Assembly (NCBI GenBank): GCA_030146875.1
Contig: JASLAX010000007.1
Coordinates: forward strand, 1 to 64,000
DNA length: 64,000 nucleotides
Direction: 5' to 3'
DNA from: Longimicrobiaceae bacterium
GTDB taxonomy: Bacteria; Gemmatimonadota; Gemmatimonadetes; Longimicrobiales; Longimicrobiaceae
Made by a program: the position numbers and the translations under genes. The notes beneath the pieces were generated by a model that saw only the letters and a list, made by a program, of their open reading frames with translations, was not told where the DNA came from and did not search any database. The stretch's first letter is position 1; the number at the start of each line of letters is the position of its first letter. This document shows positions 1-7,544 of this stretch, in pieces.

Positions 1-83
1 TTGCGATCCGCGTTCGGCAGGAGCGGCTTGATCCGCTCCCACTCGGGATCACTCAGGTCTGTCGGATAGGCTCGTCTCGTCAT
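1..83 (-). CDS. IS5-family transposase, N-terminal fragment (runs off window)
   Basis: Reading leftward from the ATG at 83 gives MTRRAYPTDLSDPEWERIKP and then LLPNADR. This is the characteristic N-terminus (Y-P-[ST]-D-L-[ST]-D-x-E-W-x-x-I-x-P-L-L-P) of the DUF4096 segment at the start of many IS5-family DDE transposases. Only 27 residues are visible, so neither the DDE catalytic core nor intactness can be judged. Confidence 0.85.
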   Translation of the reverse strand, partial: MTRRAYPTDLSDPEWERIKPLLPNADR

Positions 84-138
84 GAGAGTAAACTGTAACT
101 GCCGATTGACCCTCAGAACAGATTCTTAAACACACTCT
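1..138 (-). mobile_element. End of an IS5-family insertion sequence (partial)
   Basis: This is the left end of an insertion sequence whose body lies outside the window. It contains the first 27 codons of a transposase on the minus strand, then about 55 bases of non-coding DNA ending in GAGTGTGTTTAAGAATCTG (minus strand, from about 138), which looks like a terminal inverted repeat. A TAA/TTA trinucleotide at 138-140 fits the short T-A target duplication typical of IS5-group elements. The region is visibly more AT-rich than its neighbours. The exact boundary is inferred, because the other end cannot be seen. Confidence 0.7.
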
Positions 139-175
139 AAGACGCCGCCGCTTCCCCCCGGAGCGGCGGCGTCTT
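139..175. terminator. Hairpin terminator downstream of msrB
   Basis: A perfect 14-bp inverted repeat (139-152 with 162-175) has a 9-base loop and AA/TT outer pairs. It lies 21 bases beyond the msrB stop. The insertion sequence end abuts or overlaps its outer edge, so the IS appears to have landed right at the terminator. Confidence 0.7.
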
Positions 176-196
176 GCATCCGCGTCGGACGGGACC

Positions 197-619
197 CTAC
201 TCCGCCACCAGCGTGATCGGCTCGCCCTGAGGGACGTGCCTCATGCTCACGGAGTTGATGCAGTACCGCATGCCCGTGGGCGGAGGGCCGTCCGGGAACA
301 CGTGGCCCAGGTGCCCGTCGCAGCGGGCGCAGCGGACCTCGGTGCGCACCATGCCGTACGCGTCGTCCCGGTGCTCGCTCACCGCGTCCGCCGAGACGGG
401 GCTCGTGAACGAGGGCCACCCGGTGCCGGACTCGAACTTCCCGCCGGACGGGAAGAGCGGGTTCCCGCACCCCGCGCAGACGTAGGTGCCGGGCTCCTTG
501 GTCCCCAGGAAGCACCCGCCCCACGGCGCCTCGGTGCCGTGCTGCCGCAGCACGCGGTACTCGTCGGGCGAGAGCCGCTTCCTCCACTCCTCGTCGCTCA
601 GCCGCAGCTTCTCCGTCAT
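197..619 (-). CDS. msrB: Peptide-methionine (R)-S-oxide reductase MsrB
   Basis: MsrB reduces the R-epimer of methionine sulfoxide in oxidised proteins, using a catalytic cysteine that is recycled by thioredoxin. From the ATG at 619 the product is 140 aa, the normal size for a stand-alone cytoplasmic MsrB. Visible family marks are the two zinc CxxC pairs (C48/C51 and C97/C100), the GTGWPSF motif, HLGHVF, and the catalytic cysteine C120 in RYCINSVSM. C36 in GGCFLG could be the resolving cysteine. An in-frame ATG at 631 and a longer frame to 697 exist, but family alignment begins with MTEKLRLSDEEW, so the start at 619 is preferred; its ribosome site is weak. Confidence 0.95.
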   Translation of the reverse strand: MTEKLRLSDEEWRKRLSPDEYRVLRQHGTEAPWGGCFLGTKEPGTYVCAGCGNPLFPSGGKFESGTGWPSFTSPVSADAVSEHRDDAYGMVRTEVRCARCDGHLGHVFPDGPPPTGMRYCINSVSMRHVPQGEPITLVAE

Positions 620-772
620 CGTCTCGCGCATCCTGGTGATCGTTCCCCGCCGGTCCGGCTCGCTCGGACCTGCGGACATGCCGGAGCTCCCCCGCAAATC
701 GTGATCCTCCTCCAGCCGTGCGTGGGCGTCCGCAGAATTGCCGGTGGGTTGCGCGGGAGGAAATCGACGATT

Positions 773-788
773 ATCTTGATATCAAGAT
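773..788. promoter_or_regulatory. Perfect palindrome, probable MarR operator O1
   Basis: ATCTTGATATCAAGAT is a perfect 16-bp inverted repeat overlapping the first two bases of the proposed MarR start codon at 787. Palindromes of this length and TTGATATCAA type are usual binding sites for MarR/OhrR dimers. A near copy (14 of 16 bases) sits at 1280-1295 upstream of the next gene, which supports it being a real operator for autoregulation. Confidence 0.75.
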
Positions 789-1263
789 GATTGTCGATGA
801 CCAGACTGCCCCGCGTCCGCCGAAGGACGAAGACACCGCCGCTGCGCTCAAGCTGTGGGTAGTGCTGAGCCGCGCCCACCGCGCGGTGGGGGACCACGCC
901 CGGCGCCAGATCGAGCGGCAGGGCCTTCGCCCAACGGAGTTCGGCGTGCTGGAGGCGCTGTATCACAAGGGCCCGCTCACGCTCGGCCAGGTGGGCGAGC
1001 GGGTGCTGGTGACGAGCGGGAGCGTCACTCCGGTCGCGGACAAGCTGGAGAAGCGGGGACTGATCCAGCGGCGCATCTCGTCCGAGGACCGGCGGGTGTG
1101 CTACGCGGAGCTGACCGAGGCGGGGCGGGAGCTGATCGGCGGCATCTTTCCCGACCACGCGGAGGTGATCCGCGGCGCCATGGCGGGGCTCACGGTGGAG
1201 GAGAAGCGGATCGCCGCGGCGCTCCTCCGCCGGCTGGGGCTGCACGCGGCGGGGCAGGAGTGA
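787..1263 (+). CDS. MarR-family transcriptional regulator
   Basis: This is a 158-aa winged-helix repressor of the MarR family. The recognition region is GPLTLGQVGERVLVTSGSVT followed by PVADKLEKRGLIQR, and the wing carries the signature SSEDRRVCYAELTEAG. N- and C-terminal helices would form the dimer interface. The ATG at 787 lacks a close Shine-Dalgarno (GGGAGG at 755-760 is 26 bases away) and lies inside a palindrome, so translation may be leaderless. An alternative GTG start at 718 would add 23 unlikely residues. It is followed by a flavin-dependent oxidoreductase preceded by a matching operator, so that gene is the probable target. No conserved N-terminal redox-sensing cysteine of OhrR type is seen; the only Cys is in the wing. 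Confidence 0.9.
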   Translation: MIVDDQTAPRPPKDEDTAAALKLWVVLSRAHRAVGDHARRQIERQGLRPTEFGVLEALYHKGPLTLGQVGERVLVTSGSVTPVADKLEKRGLIQRRISSEDRRVCYAELTEAGRELIGGIFPDHAEVIRGAMAGLTVEEKRIAAALLRRLGLHAAGQE

Positions 1264-1279
1264 TTTCGAGCGCCTACAC

Positions 1280-1295
1280 ATCTTGAAATAAAGAT
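1280..1295. promoter_or_regulatory. Imperfect palindrome, probable MarR operator O2
   Basis: ATCTTGAAATAAAGAT matches the perfect palindrome at 773-788 at 14 of 16 positions. It lies 80 bases upstream of the oxidoreductase start, where it could block that gene's promoter. Confidence 0.65.
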
Positions 1296-1374
1296 TTCTG
1301 TACCGGGGTCGGTAGGGTACGACGCGGGGCGGATCACGGGGATCCCCCCACTCATTCGGACGGTGAGCGGGACG

Positions 1375-2451
1375 ATGAACACGCATCTGGAGCTCGGGCT
1401 GGACACCTTCGGCGACGTGACGCGCACGGCGGACGGGCGCGCCGTGCCGCACGCGCAGGTGCTCCGCGACGTGATCGACGAGGCCGTCCTGGCGGACCGG
1501 GTGGGGGTCGACTTCATCGGGGTGGGGGAGCACCACCGGGAGGACTTCGCGGTCTCGGCGCCCGAGGTGCTGCTGGCGGCCATCGCGGGGCGGACGGAGC
1601 GGATCCGGCTGGGATCGGCCGTGACCGTGCTCAGCTCCGACGACCCGGTGCGCGTCTTCCAGCGGTTCTCCACGCTGGACGCCGCGTCGGGAGGCCGCGC
1701 GGAGGTGATCCTGGGGCGCGGCTCGTTCACGGAGTCGTTCCCGCTCTTCGGGTACGCGCTGGAGGACTACGGCCGCCTATTCGAGGAGAAGCTGGACCTG
1801 TTCGCCGCCATCCTGGAGCAGGACCGCACGGGCGAGCCCCTGTCGTGGAGCGGGACCACGCGTCCGCCGCTGGTGGATCAGCGCGTCTACCCGGCGACGG
1901 GCCACGGCGGGCTGAAGGTGTGGATCGGCGTGGGCGGCAGCCCGGAGTCCGTGGTCCGCGCGGCGCGTTATCGCATGCGGCTCACGCTGGCCATCATCGG
2001 CGGCGACCCGCGACGCTTCGCGCCGTACGTGGAGCTGTACCACCGCGCGCTCGCGGAGCTGGGCGCGCCCCGCCTTCCGGTGGGCGTCCACTCTCCCGGA
2101 CACGTGGCGGAGACGGACGAGCAGGCGCGCGAGGAGCTGTGGCTCCCGTACCGCGAGATGCGCGACCGGATCGGGGCGGAGCGCGGGTGGCCGCCCACCA
2201 GCCGCGCGGAGTTCGAGCGCGAGATCGAGGCGGGCTCGCTGTACGTGGGCTCCCCCGAGACGGTGGCCCGCAAGATCGCCGCGACCAGCCGGGCGCTGGG
2301 GATCGCCCGCTTCGACATGAAGTACAGCTCCGGCCCGCTCGCCCACGACCTGCTGATGCGCAGCATCGGGCTCTACGGGAGCGAGGTCATCCCGCGGGTA
2401 CGGGAGCTGGTCGCGTCCGAGGGGGAGGCGGGCGCGGCCGACGCCGCCTGA
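1375..2451 (+). CDS. LLM-class flavin-dependent oxidoreductase
   Basis: This is a 358-aa luciferase-like monooxygenase fold (bacterial luciferase/F420 superfamily TIM barrel). Visible marks are the N-terminal beta strand LELGLDTFGDV, the GVGEHHREDFAVSAPEV segment typical of the family (the E-H-H at the flavin pocket), and the conserved middle stretch GSAVTVLSSDDPVRVFQRF followed by LDAASGGRAEVILGRGSF. Such enzymes use FMNH2 or F420 to oxidise small organic substrates; the substrate is not predictable here. ATG at 1375 is preferred over the GTG at 1363. It forms a unit with the MarR gene upstream, through the shared operator type, and is followed by a hairpin at 2526. Confidence 0.88.
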   Translation: MNTHLELGLDTFGDVTRTADGRAVPHAQVLRDVIDEAVLADRVGVDFIGVGEHHREDFAVSAPEVLLAAIAGRTERIRLGSAVTVLSSDDPVRVFQRFSTLDAASGGRAEVILGRGSFTESFPLFGYALEDYGRLFEEKLDLFAAILEQDRTGEPLSWSGTTRPPLVDQRVYPATGHGGLKVWIGVGGSPESVVRAARYRMRLTLAIIGGDPRRFAPYVELYHRALAELGAPRLPVGVHSPGHVAETDEQAREELWLPYREMRDRIGAERGWPPTSRAEFEREIEAGSLYVGSPETVARKIAATSRALGIARFDMKYSSGPLAHDLLMRSIGLYGSEVIPRVRELVASEGEAGAADAA

Positions 2452-2525
2452 TCGTGCGTGACGCCGGGGGCGCGGCGACGGAGGTCTGGATCCGTCCGGC
2501 CGCTCCGGCGCGAGGATGCATTCCT

Positions 2526-2558
2526 GAGGGCGGCGGCTCGCGATGAGCCGCCGCCCTC
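2526..2558. terminator. Hairpin terminator between convergent genes
   Basis: A perfect 14-bp stem (2526-2539 with 2545-2558) has a 5-base loop and no clear T-run. It lies between the convergent oxidoreductase (stop 2451) and VOC gene (stop 2718) and could serve both. The rest of 2452-2717 shows no supported gene. Confidence 0.55.
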
Positions 2559-2717
2559 CGCGTCGACGACGCAGCGCTCCTGGCGCTCGCTGGACGGCCC
2601 GCGCCGTACGGCTCGTCGCAGTGCCCGATCCAGCCGATGGCACTGCCGTCCGGCGTCCCCCCCGCTCTCGCTGCGGTCGGAAGCGTCGCGTCCGCGATCG
2701 CCCTCCGACTTCCAGGC

Positions 2718-3092
2718 TCAGGCGGCCGGGCGAACCCTGGGCTGGAAGAGCTCGACGACGTTGCCCGAGGGATCTTCCACCAGGATCTGCGCGCCGCCCC
2801 CGCCCTCCACGCGATCGCCCCGGAAGCGCGCCCCGGCCTCTCGCAGCGGAGCCACGAAGGCTTCCAGGTCCGTGACCTCGATCTGGAAGCGGTTCCAGCC
2901 GCCGGGCTCCGGCGCACCCCCGGCCGTCCCGGCCCCACCGACGCCGGGAGCGTTCAGGTAGAGCCGCAGGTCGCCGCGCGACAGCGCCGCGAAGCCCGGC
3001 GCGGGGTGCATCTCCACCCGGAAGCCCAGCAGGTCGCGATAGAACCCGATCGCTCGCTCCACGTCGTGTACGATGTAGCGGATGGACACCAT
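2718..3092 (-). CDS. VOC-family (glyoxalase/bleomycin-resistance fold) protein
   Basis: This is a 124-aa single VOC domain with the two paired beta-alpha-beta-beta-beta modules. The first is IRYIVHDVERAIGFYRDLLGF, the second FQIEVTDLEAFVAPLREAG, with the C-terminal signature EDPSGNVVELFQP. E113 (NVVELF) is the usual metal ligand; the first-module ligand position carries Y/I, not the usual His, so metal binding is uncertain. Members include glyoxalases, dioxygenases and drug-binding proteins, and the substrate cannot be named. It is divergent from a TetR-type regulator across repeated sequence motifs, so TetR control is likely. Confidence 0.88.
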   Translation of the reverse strand: MVSIRYIVHDVERAIGFYRDLLGFRVEMHPAPGFAALSRGDLRLYLNAPGVGGAGTAGGAPEPGGWNRFQIEVTDLEAFVAPLREAGARFRGDRVEGGGGAQILVEDPSGNVVELFQPRVRPAA

Positions 3093-3115
3093 GAATCCTC
3101 CTCGGCGGGACTCGT

Positions 3116-3158
3116 AGTACGCTACCGTTCTACATCATAAACAGTACGCTACCGTTTC
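3116..3158. promoter_or_regulatory. Paired direct repeats in the VOC/TetR divergent promoter
   Basis: AGTACGCTACCGTT occurs twice (3116-3129 and 3143-3156), 27 bases apart from start to start, in the 98-bp region between the divergent VOC and TetR genes. The core GTACGCTAC is itself a small palindrome. The spacing, AT content between the copies and location make them candidate TetR operators controlling both genes. Confidence 0.65.
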
Positions 3159-3190
3159 ACAAGTCCGGAGTCCCCGTTAGCTTGAGGACC

Positions 3191-3745
3191 ATGGATCCTC
3201 GAATTCTGCGCACCCGCGAGGCGGTGCTTCCCGCGACGCTCTCCGTGCTGGCGGAGCGCGGCTTCGCGAGCTTCACCATGGAGGCGGTGGCGGAGGCGGC
3301 GGGCGTCTCCAAGAGCACCGTCTACCGGTACTGGCCCACGCGGCTCTCGCTGCTGCGGGAAGCGCTGGAGGGCCTGAACCGCCAGCCGGACGTGGAGCCG
3401 GAGGCCGGACCGGCGCGCGCGCGCATCGAGCGGCTGCTGGAGCACCTGGCCGCCGCGCTCTCGGATTCGCTCCTCTCCTCGTGCATCCCCGCGCTGATCG
3501 AGGCCGCGGAGCGCCATCCGGAGGTCGCGGAGTTCCTGCACGGGTACGGCGACCGCCGCCGGGCGACGCTGACGGCGGCCATCCGCCAGGGGATGGACGA
3601 GGGCGAGCTACCCGCGCACCTCGACCCGGAGCTCGCGTCACTGGCGCTCTCCGGGCCGATCTTCTACCGGCGGCTGATGACTTCGAACCCGCTGCCGGCC
3701 GCCGACGTCCCGGACCTCGTGCGGCAGGTCCTCGGGCCTGCGTAG
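3191..3745 (+). CDS. TetR/AcrR-family transcriptional regulator
   Basis: This is a 184-aa TetR repressor. The helix-turn-helix is in residues about 10-55: TREAVLPATLSVLAERGF, then TMEAVAEAAGVSKSTVYRYW, the classic TetR_N signature. The C-terminal half is helical and would form the ligand pocket and dimer; it contains the TetR_C-type stretch SLLSSCIPALIEAAERHPE. ATG at 3191 is chosen; an in-frame TTG at 3182 is also possible, since GAGG lies very close to the ATG. It is divergent from the VOC gene with shared repeats between them, so it probably represses itself and that gene. Confidence 0.92.
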   Translation: MDPRILRTREAVLPATLSVLAERGFASFTMEAVAEAAGVSKSTVYRYWPTRLSLLREALEGLNRQPDVEPEAGPARARIERLLEHLAAALSDSLLSSCIPALIEAAERHPEVAEFLHGYGDRRRATLTAAIRQGMDEGELPAHLDPELASLALSGPIFYRRLMTSNPLPAADVPDLVRQVLGPA

Positions 3746-3809
3746 CGGCAGCATCCGTCGACGTCCACCGCGTGCGGAGCCGCGGGACCGACTCCCCGAC
3801 CTCTCCAGG

Positions 3810-4502
3810 CTAGCGGAGGAGCGGATACGGGTTCTGGGACAGCCCGCCCCAGTACTTCCTGGGGTCGGTGGTGGTCGACACCTCGAAGTGCAGGTGGTAG
3901 TTGCCCGGGCCGGCGTCTCCCGTGTTGCCCACGTACCCCAGCACCTGGCCCCGGCGGAGCGGCTGGCCCTCGGCGATCCCCGCCGCGTAGTGGTCCAGGT
4001 GCGCGTAGTAGTAGATGGTGCGGCGGTCGGGTGCCAGCTCGTACAGCGTGATGCCGCCGCGCACGCTCTGGAAGAGCTTCATCACCACGCCGTCGGCGAC
4101 CGCCAGGACCGGGGTGCCGCGCGGTGCCATGATGTCGATGGCGTCGTGCCGCCGGCCCTGCCCGCGCGCCTGCAGGTAGGTGTCGACCAGGCTGGACGCG
4201 GCCACGCCCTGCACCGGGATCAGCAGCCCCGCCCCCGGCAGCGGCGCCACCGCGACCGGCAGCTCCACCATGTCGGAAGGCGCCACCACCACCGGGGGCC
4301 CCACCGTCGCGGAACGCATGCCGTCCGGAACCGCGGCGGGTACGGCGGGCCCGACGACGGGGCGCGGGGCAGCCTCCCGTCCGCCGAGGGCGACGCGCGT
4401 GCGGTCCAGCACGACGGGCGCAGCGCGGTCCACGGCGAGCACCGCCGCCAGCATGACGATGGCGCCGAACGTGAAGGGCAGGAGAAACCGGGAGGTTCGC
4501 AT
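3810..4502 (-). CDS. M23-family metallopeptidase, membrane anchored
   Basis: This is a 230-aa protein with an N-terminal uncleaved signal or anchor (about residues 6-24), a proline/valine-rich linker to about residue 105, and a C-terminal LytM/M23 domain. Zinc ligands are visible as H119-x3-D123 (RRHDAID) and H203-x-H205 (HLHFEV), with YYAHLDHY between. M23 enzymes cleave peptidoglycan cross-bridges or, when degenerate, activate amidases; here the metal site is complete, so endopeptidase activity is expected outside the cytoplasmic membrane. It is convergent with the TetR gene. Confidence 0.92.
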   Translation of the reverse strand: MRTSRFLLPFTFGAIVMLAAVLAVDRAAPVVLDRTRVALGGREAAPRPVVGPAVPAAVPDGMRSATVGPPVVVAPSDMVELPVAVAPLPGAGLLIPVQGVAASSLVDTYLQARGQGRRHDAIDIMAPRGTPVLAVADGVVMKLFQSVRGGITLYELAPDRRTIYYYAHLDHYAAGIAEGQPLRRGQVLGYVGNTGDAGPGNYHLHFEVSTTTDPRKYWGGLSQNPYPLLR

Positions 4503-4835
4503 CGGGGTACCGCCCTGCGTGGAAGGCTGCCGGAGCTGCGTCCGGCGGGCGCTGGCGTGTGCACGCCGCCGCCACCTTCAATCTAACGGCGTATGCCGTT
4601 GCGGGCGAATCAGTTGTGCCGCTTCCGGCCGGCGGAGGGCGCGTGCTGCCGCGTCCGTGGCATCGCGATGGCACTGCCCTCCGCGGGATCCGGGGCTGCA
4701 CCGGCCCGTCGCCGTCTTTCCGAGAGGGACGAGGATCGAGATGACGAGTGTGGACGTGGTCGCCGCGCCGGCCTCGCGCGAGCGGTGGAGGGGGGGCCTC
4801 CCGACGCCGCGCCGCGAGATCGCGGCGAGGGTGGG
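4503..4835. other. Intergenic region without recognised gene
   Basis: This 333-bp gap lies between the M23 gene (minus) and the quinone oxidoreductase (plus) and must contain both promoters. I see no convincing ORF with family resemblance, no RNA gene and no strong hairpin. Confidence 0.5.
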
Positions 4836-5852
4836 ATGAGGGCGATCGTCCTGGACCGGCACGGCGGGCCGGAGGTGCTTCGGGTGCGGGACGTGCCCGA
4901 GCCGGCGCCCGGCCCCGGACAGGTGCGGGTGCGCGTGGAGGCGATCGGGGTGAACTTCGCGGAGGTCCTCTCGCGGAAGGGGCTGTACGGGTGGGCGCCG
5001 CCGATGCCGTACACGCCGGGGATGGAGGCGACGGGCACCATCGACGCCCTGGGCGCCGGCGTGGAGGGCCGCGCGGTCGGCGAGCCAGTCATCGTGGGCG
5101 CGCAGCACGGCGCGTACGCGGAGAAGGTCGTGGTGGCGGAGCGGCAGGCGCTCCCGGCCGTCGACGGCTTCTCGACGGAGGAGAACGCCGCGCTGGCGGT
5201 GAACTACCTGACCGCCTGGGTGTCGCTGATGGAGATGGCGCGCCTCCGCCCCACCGACCGCGTGCTGGTGACCGCCGCCGCCGGGGGCGTGGGGACCGCG
5301 GCCGTCCAGATCGCGAGCCGCTTCGGCTGCCCGACGGTGGGGATGGCGGGGAGCGACGCGAAGCTCGATCGGATCCGCGCCCTGGGGGCCGAGGCGGCGG
5401 TGAACTACCGCGGCCCCGACTTCCGGGCGCGCCTGCGGGATGCGGCTGGGCCCGAGCGCTTCGACGTGGTGCTGGAGGTGGTCGGCGGCGAGATCTTCCG
5501 CGCCGTCTTCCCGGTCCTGGCGCCGTTCGGCCGGGTGGTCGTCGCCGGGTTCGCCAGCCTGGCGCTGCAGCGGTGGAACCCGCTCTCGTGGCTGCGCACC
5601 TGGCGCGACCTGCCCAGGGCCGACGTCCGTTCCCTGGCGCCCGCCTCGCACGGGGTGATGGCCACCCACGTGGGCTACCTGCTGGACGACCCGCCCCGGC
5701 TGGCGCGGGTCTGGGGCGAGCTGATGGCCTTCGTGGCGGCGCACGGGATCCGCCCGGTGGTGGGGGCCACGTACGGCTTCGACGGGATACCCGACGCCCA
5801 CCGCCACATGGAGTCCCGCCGGAGCGTGGGAAAGATCGTCGTGCGAGTCTGA
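4836..5852 (+). CDS. Zinc-independent quinone oxidoreductase (medium-chain dehydrogenase family)
   Basis: This is a 338-aa NADPH:quinone oxidoreductase-like enzyme. The N-terminal GroES-like domain (PGQVRVRVEAIGVNFAEVLSRKG, PYTPGMEATGTIDALG) is followed by the Rossmann nucleotide-binding domain with VTAAAGGVGTAAVQIA. The cysteine/histidine zinc ligands of alcohol dehydrogenases are absent, as in the zeta-crystallin group, which reduces quinones or alpha,beta-unsaturated carbonyls with NADPH. ATG at 4836 follows GGCGAGGGTGGG, a reasonable ribosome site. The gene stands alone. Confidence 0.92.
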   Translation: MRAIVLDRHGGPEVLRVRDVPEPAPGPGQVRVRVEAIGVNFAEVLSRKGLYGWAPPMPYTPGMEATGTIDALGAGVEGRAVGEPVIVGAQHGAYAEKVVVAERQALPAVDGFSTEENAALAVNYLTAWVSLMEMARLRPTDRVLVTAAAGGVGTAAVQIASRFGCPTVGMAGSDAKLDRIRALGAEAAVNYRGPDFRARLRDAAGPERFDVVLEVVGGEIFRAVFPVLAPFGRVVVAGFASLALQRWNPLSWLRTWRDLPRADVRSLAPASHGVMATHVGYLLDDPPRLARVWGELMAFVAAHGIRPVVGATYGFDGIPDAHRHMESRRSVGKIVVRV

Positions 5853-5922
5853 CGCGCGTCCGCCGCCGCCGGAGGCGACCGGCCCCCTCCCCTCGTCGGA
5901 GATGCGGGGCCGCGGCCGTCGG

Positions 5923-7410
5923 TCAGGCGGCGACGGCCGGCTCCGGCTCGCCCCGCGGCCCGTCCGTGCGGCGCGAAGCGCGTCTCGCGAGAGTACGGCC
6001 TCCGATGGAGATGCCGAGCGCGGCGACGATCGACGCCGCCGCGACGGCGAAGGTGATCCGCGTTCCCGTCGCGACGGCCGCGCGGCTCGCCGTGGTGACG
6101 TCGGCCGAGCCCGAGGCGAGAGCGAACACCGCGCCCATCACGGACGCGCCGGTGATGAGCCCCAGGTTCCGCGACAGGTTCAGCATCCCGGAGACCAACC
6201 CCCGCTGGTCGGGCCGGATGCCGCCCATGACGGCGGTGTTGTTGGCGGTCTGGAAGAGCGCGTAGCCGGCGGTGACGACCACGATGGGAACGACGTAGCC
6301 CGCGATGCCGAGCCTGGCCGGCAGCACGGCCAGGAGCGACGAGCCGGCGGCCATAGCGACCAGCCCGGCGATGGACGGGCGGCGCGCCCCCGCGCGGTCG
6401 ACCAGGCGGCCCGCCGGCGCACCGGTCACGGCGGCGGCGAGCGGTCCGGCGGACATCACGAGCCCCACGAGCGCGGGGTCCAGCCCCAGCGCCCGCGAGA
6501 GGTGGAACGGCCCCACCACCAGCGTCGCCATCGCCACCGTGGAGACGAGCGCGCTGGTGGCGAGCCCCGCGCCGAGCACCGGATCGCGCAGCATCCCCAG
6601 CCGGACCAGGGGCGATGCCGTCCTCGCCTCCGCCCGGACGAACAGGCCCAGCCCGACCGCGGCCCCCAGCAGCAGGGCCGCGTTGAGCGGACCCAATCGG
6701 CCGCGCCCCATCGTCATGGCGAGCGCGTAGGCCGCGAGCGTCAGAGCGAGGAGCAGGATGCCCATCGAGTCGAACCCCGCCCTCTCCCTCGCCTCGGGAC
6801 GCCGGTCGGCGGGGAGATGTCGATGCGCGAGGAGCAGGGCCGCGATGCCCAGCGGCACCTTCACCAGGAAGACGGCCCTCCAGCCGAGCCCCGCGATCAC
6901 CACGCCGCCGAGCGAAGGGCCCAGCCCCGTGCCCACCGCGGACATCGTCCCGAGCAGCCCCATCGCGCTCCCGGTCTTCGCCTCCGGCACCGTCTCCCCC
7001 ACGAACGCCATCGCCAGCGCCATCATCACCGCCGCTCCCAGGCCCTGCGCCGCCCGCCCCGCGATCAGCATCCACAGCGTGGGGGCGAGGCCGCACAGCA
7101 GGGAGGCGATCGCGAACAGGGCGATGCCACCCACCAACAGCCGGCGCCGGCCCACGACGTCCCCCAGCCGACCGATGCCGACGACCAGCGTGGTGATGGC
7201 GAGCAGGTAGGCCAGCACGACCCACTGCACCTCCTGGAACGAGGCGCCGAACGCCGTCGCCAGCGTGGGCAGGCCGACGTTGGCGATGCTGGTGCCGAGC
7301 GAGGAGAGCAGCACGGCGAGCGAGAGGGCGGCGAGCCCCCATCGAGCGGAGGGCGCCCGTTTCACGCTGTCGGCGACGGTGTCCTCGTCCTGCGCGACGG
7401 GAGTGGTCAT
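5923..7410 (-). CDS. MFS transporter, DHA2-type multidrug exporter
   Basis: This is a 495-aa inner-membrane protein with about 14 hydrophobic helices, as in the DHA2/EmrB drug:H+ antiporters. Family motifs include motif A (GRLGDVVGRRRLL after helix 2) and motif C in helix 5 (GTGLGPSLGGVV). Start at 7410 (MTTPVAQDEDTV) leaves a short cytoplasmic tail; an in-frame extension to 7497 has no family resemblance. It is divergent from a LysR regulator with a palindromic site between them, so induction by that regulator is likely. The exported substrate is unknown. Confidence 0.93.
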   Translation of the reverse strand: MTTPVAQDEDTVADSVKRAPSARWGLAALSLAVLLSSLGTSIANVGLPTLATAFGASFQEVQWVVLAYLLAITTLVVGIGRLGDVVGRRRLLVGGIALFAIASLLCGLAPTLWMLIAGRAAQGLGAAVMMALAMAFVGETVPEAKTGSAMGLLGTMSAVGTGLGPSLGGVVIAGLGWRAVFLVKVPLGIAALLLAHRHLPADRRPEARERAGFDSMGILLLALTLAAYALAMTMGRGRLGPLNAALLLGAAVGLGLFVRAEARTASPLVRLGMLRDPVLGAGLATSALVSTVAMATLVVGPFHLSRALGLDPALVGLVMSAGPLAAAVTGAPAGRLVDRAGARRPSIAGLVAMAAGSSLLAVLPARLGIAGYVVPIVVVTAGYALFQTANNTAVMGGIRPDQRGLVSGMLNLSRNLGLITGASVMGAVFALASGSADVTTASRAAVATGTRITFAVAAASIVAALGISIGGRTLARRASRRTDGPRGEPEPAVAA

Positions 7411-7446
7411 CACGGGATCCGGGTTCGGATGGGGTGCGGGACTGCC

Positions 7447-7461
7447 GATATGAAACGTATC
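7447..7461. promoter_or_regulatory. Candidate LysR-type operator
   Basis: GATATGAAACGTATC is an interrupted palindrome (GATAyG half-sites, 5 of 6 bases matching) in the 134-bp region between the divergent MFS and LysR genes. It contains the T-N11-A spacing usual for LysR-family sites. Confidence 0.5.
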
Positions 7462-7544
7462 CGCTCGGGGGTATGGCGGAAGACGCACGGATCGCACTTT
7501 ATTCGTGCGTCCGACGCCACGTCACCGCCATCCCGGAGAGCGCA

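Noticed and set aside
2560..2717. Plus-strand open frames over the VOC gene and its downstream region
   Set aside because: They are compositionally biased shadows of the VOC gene with no conserved features.
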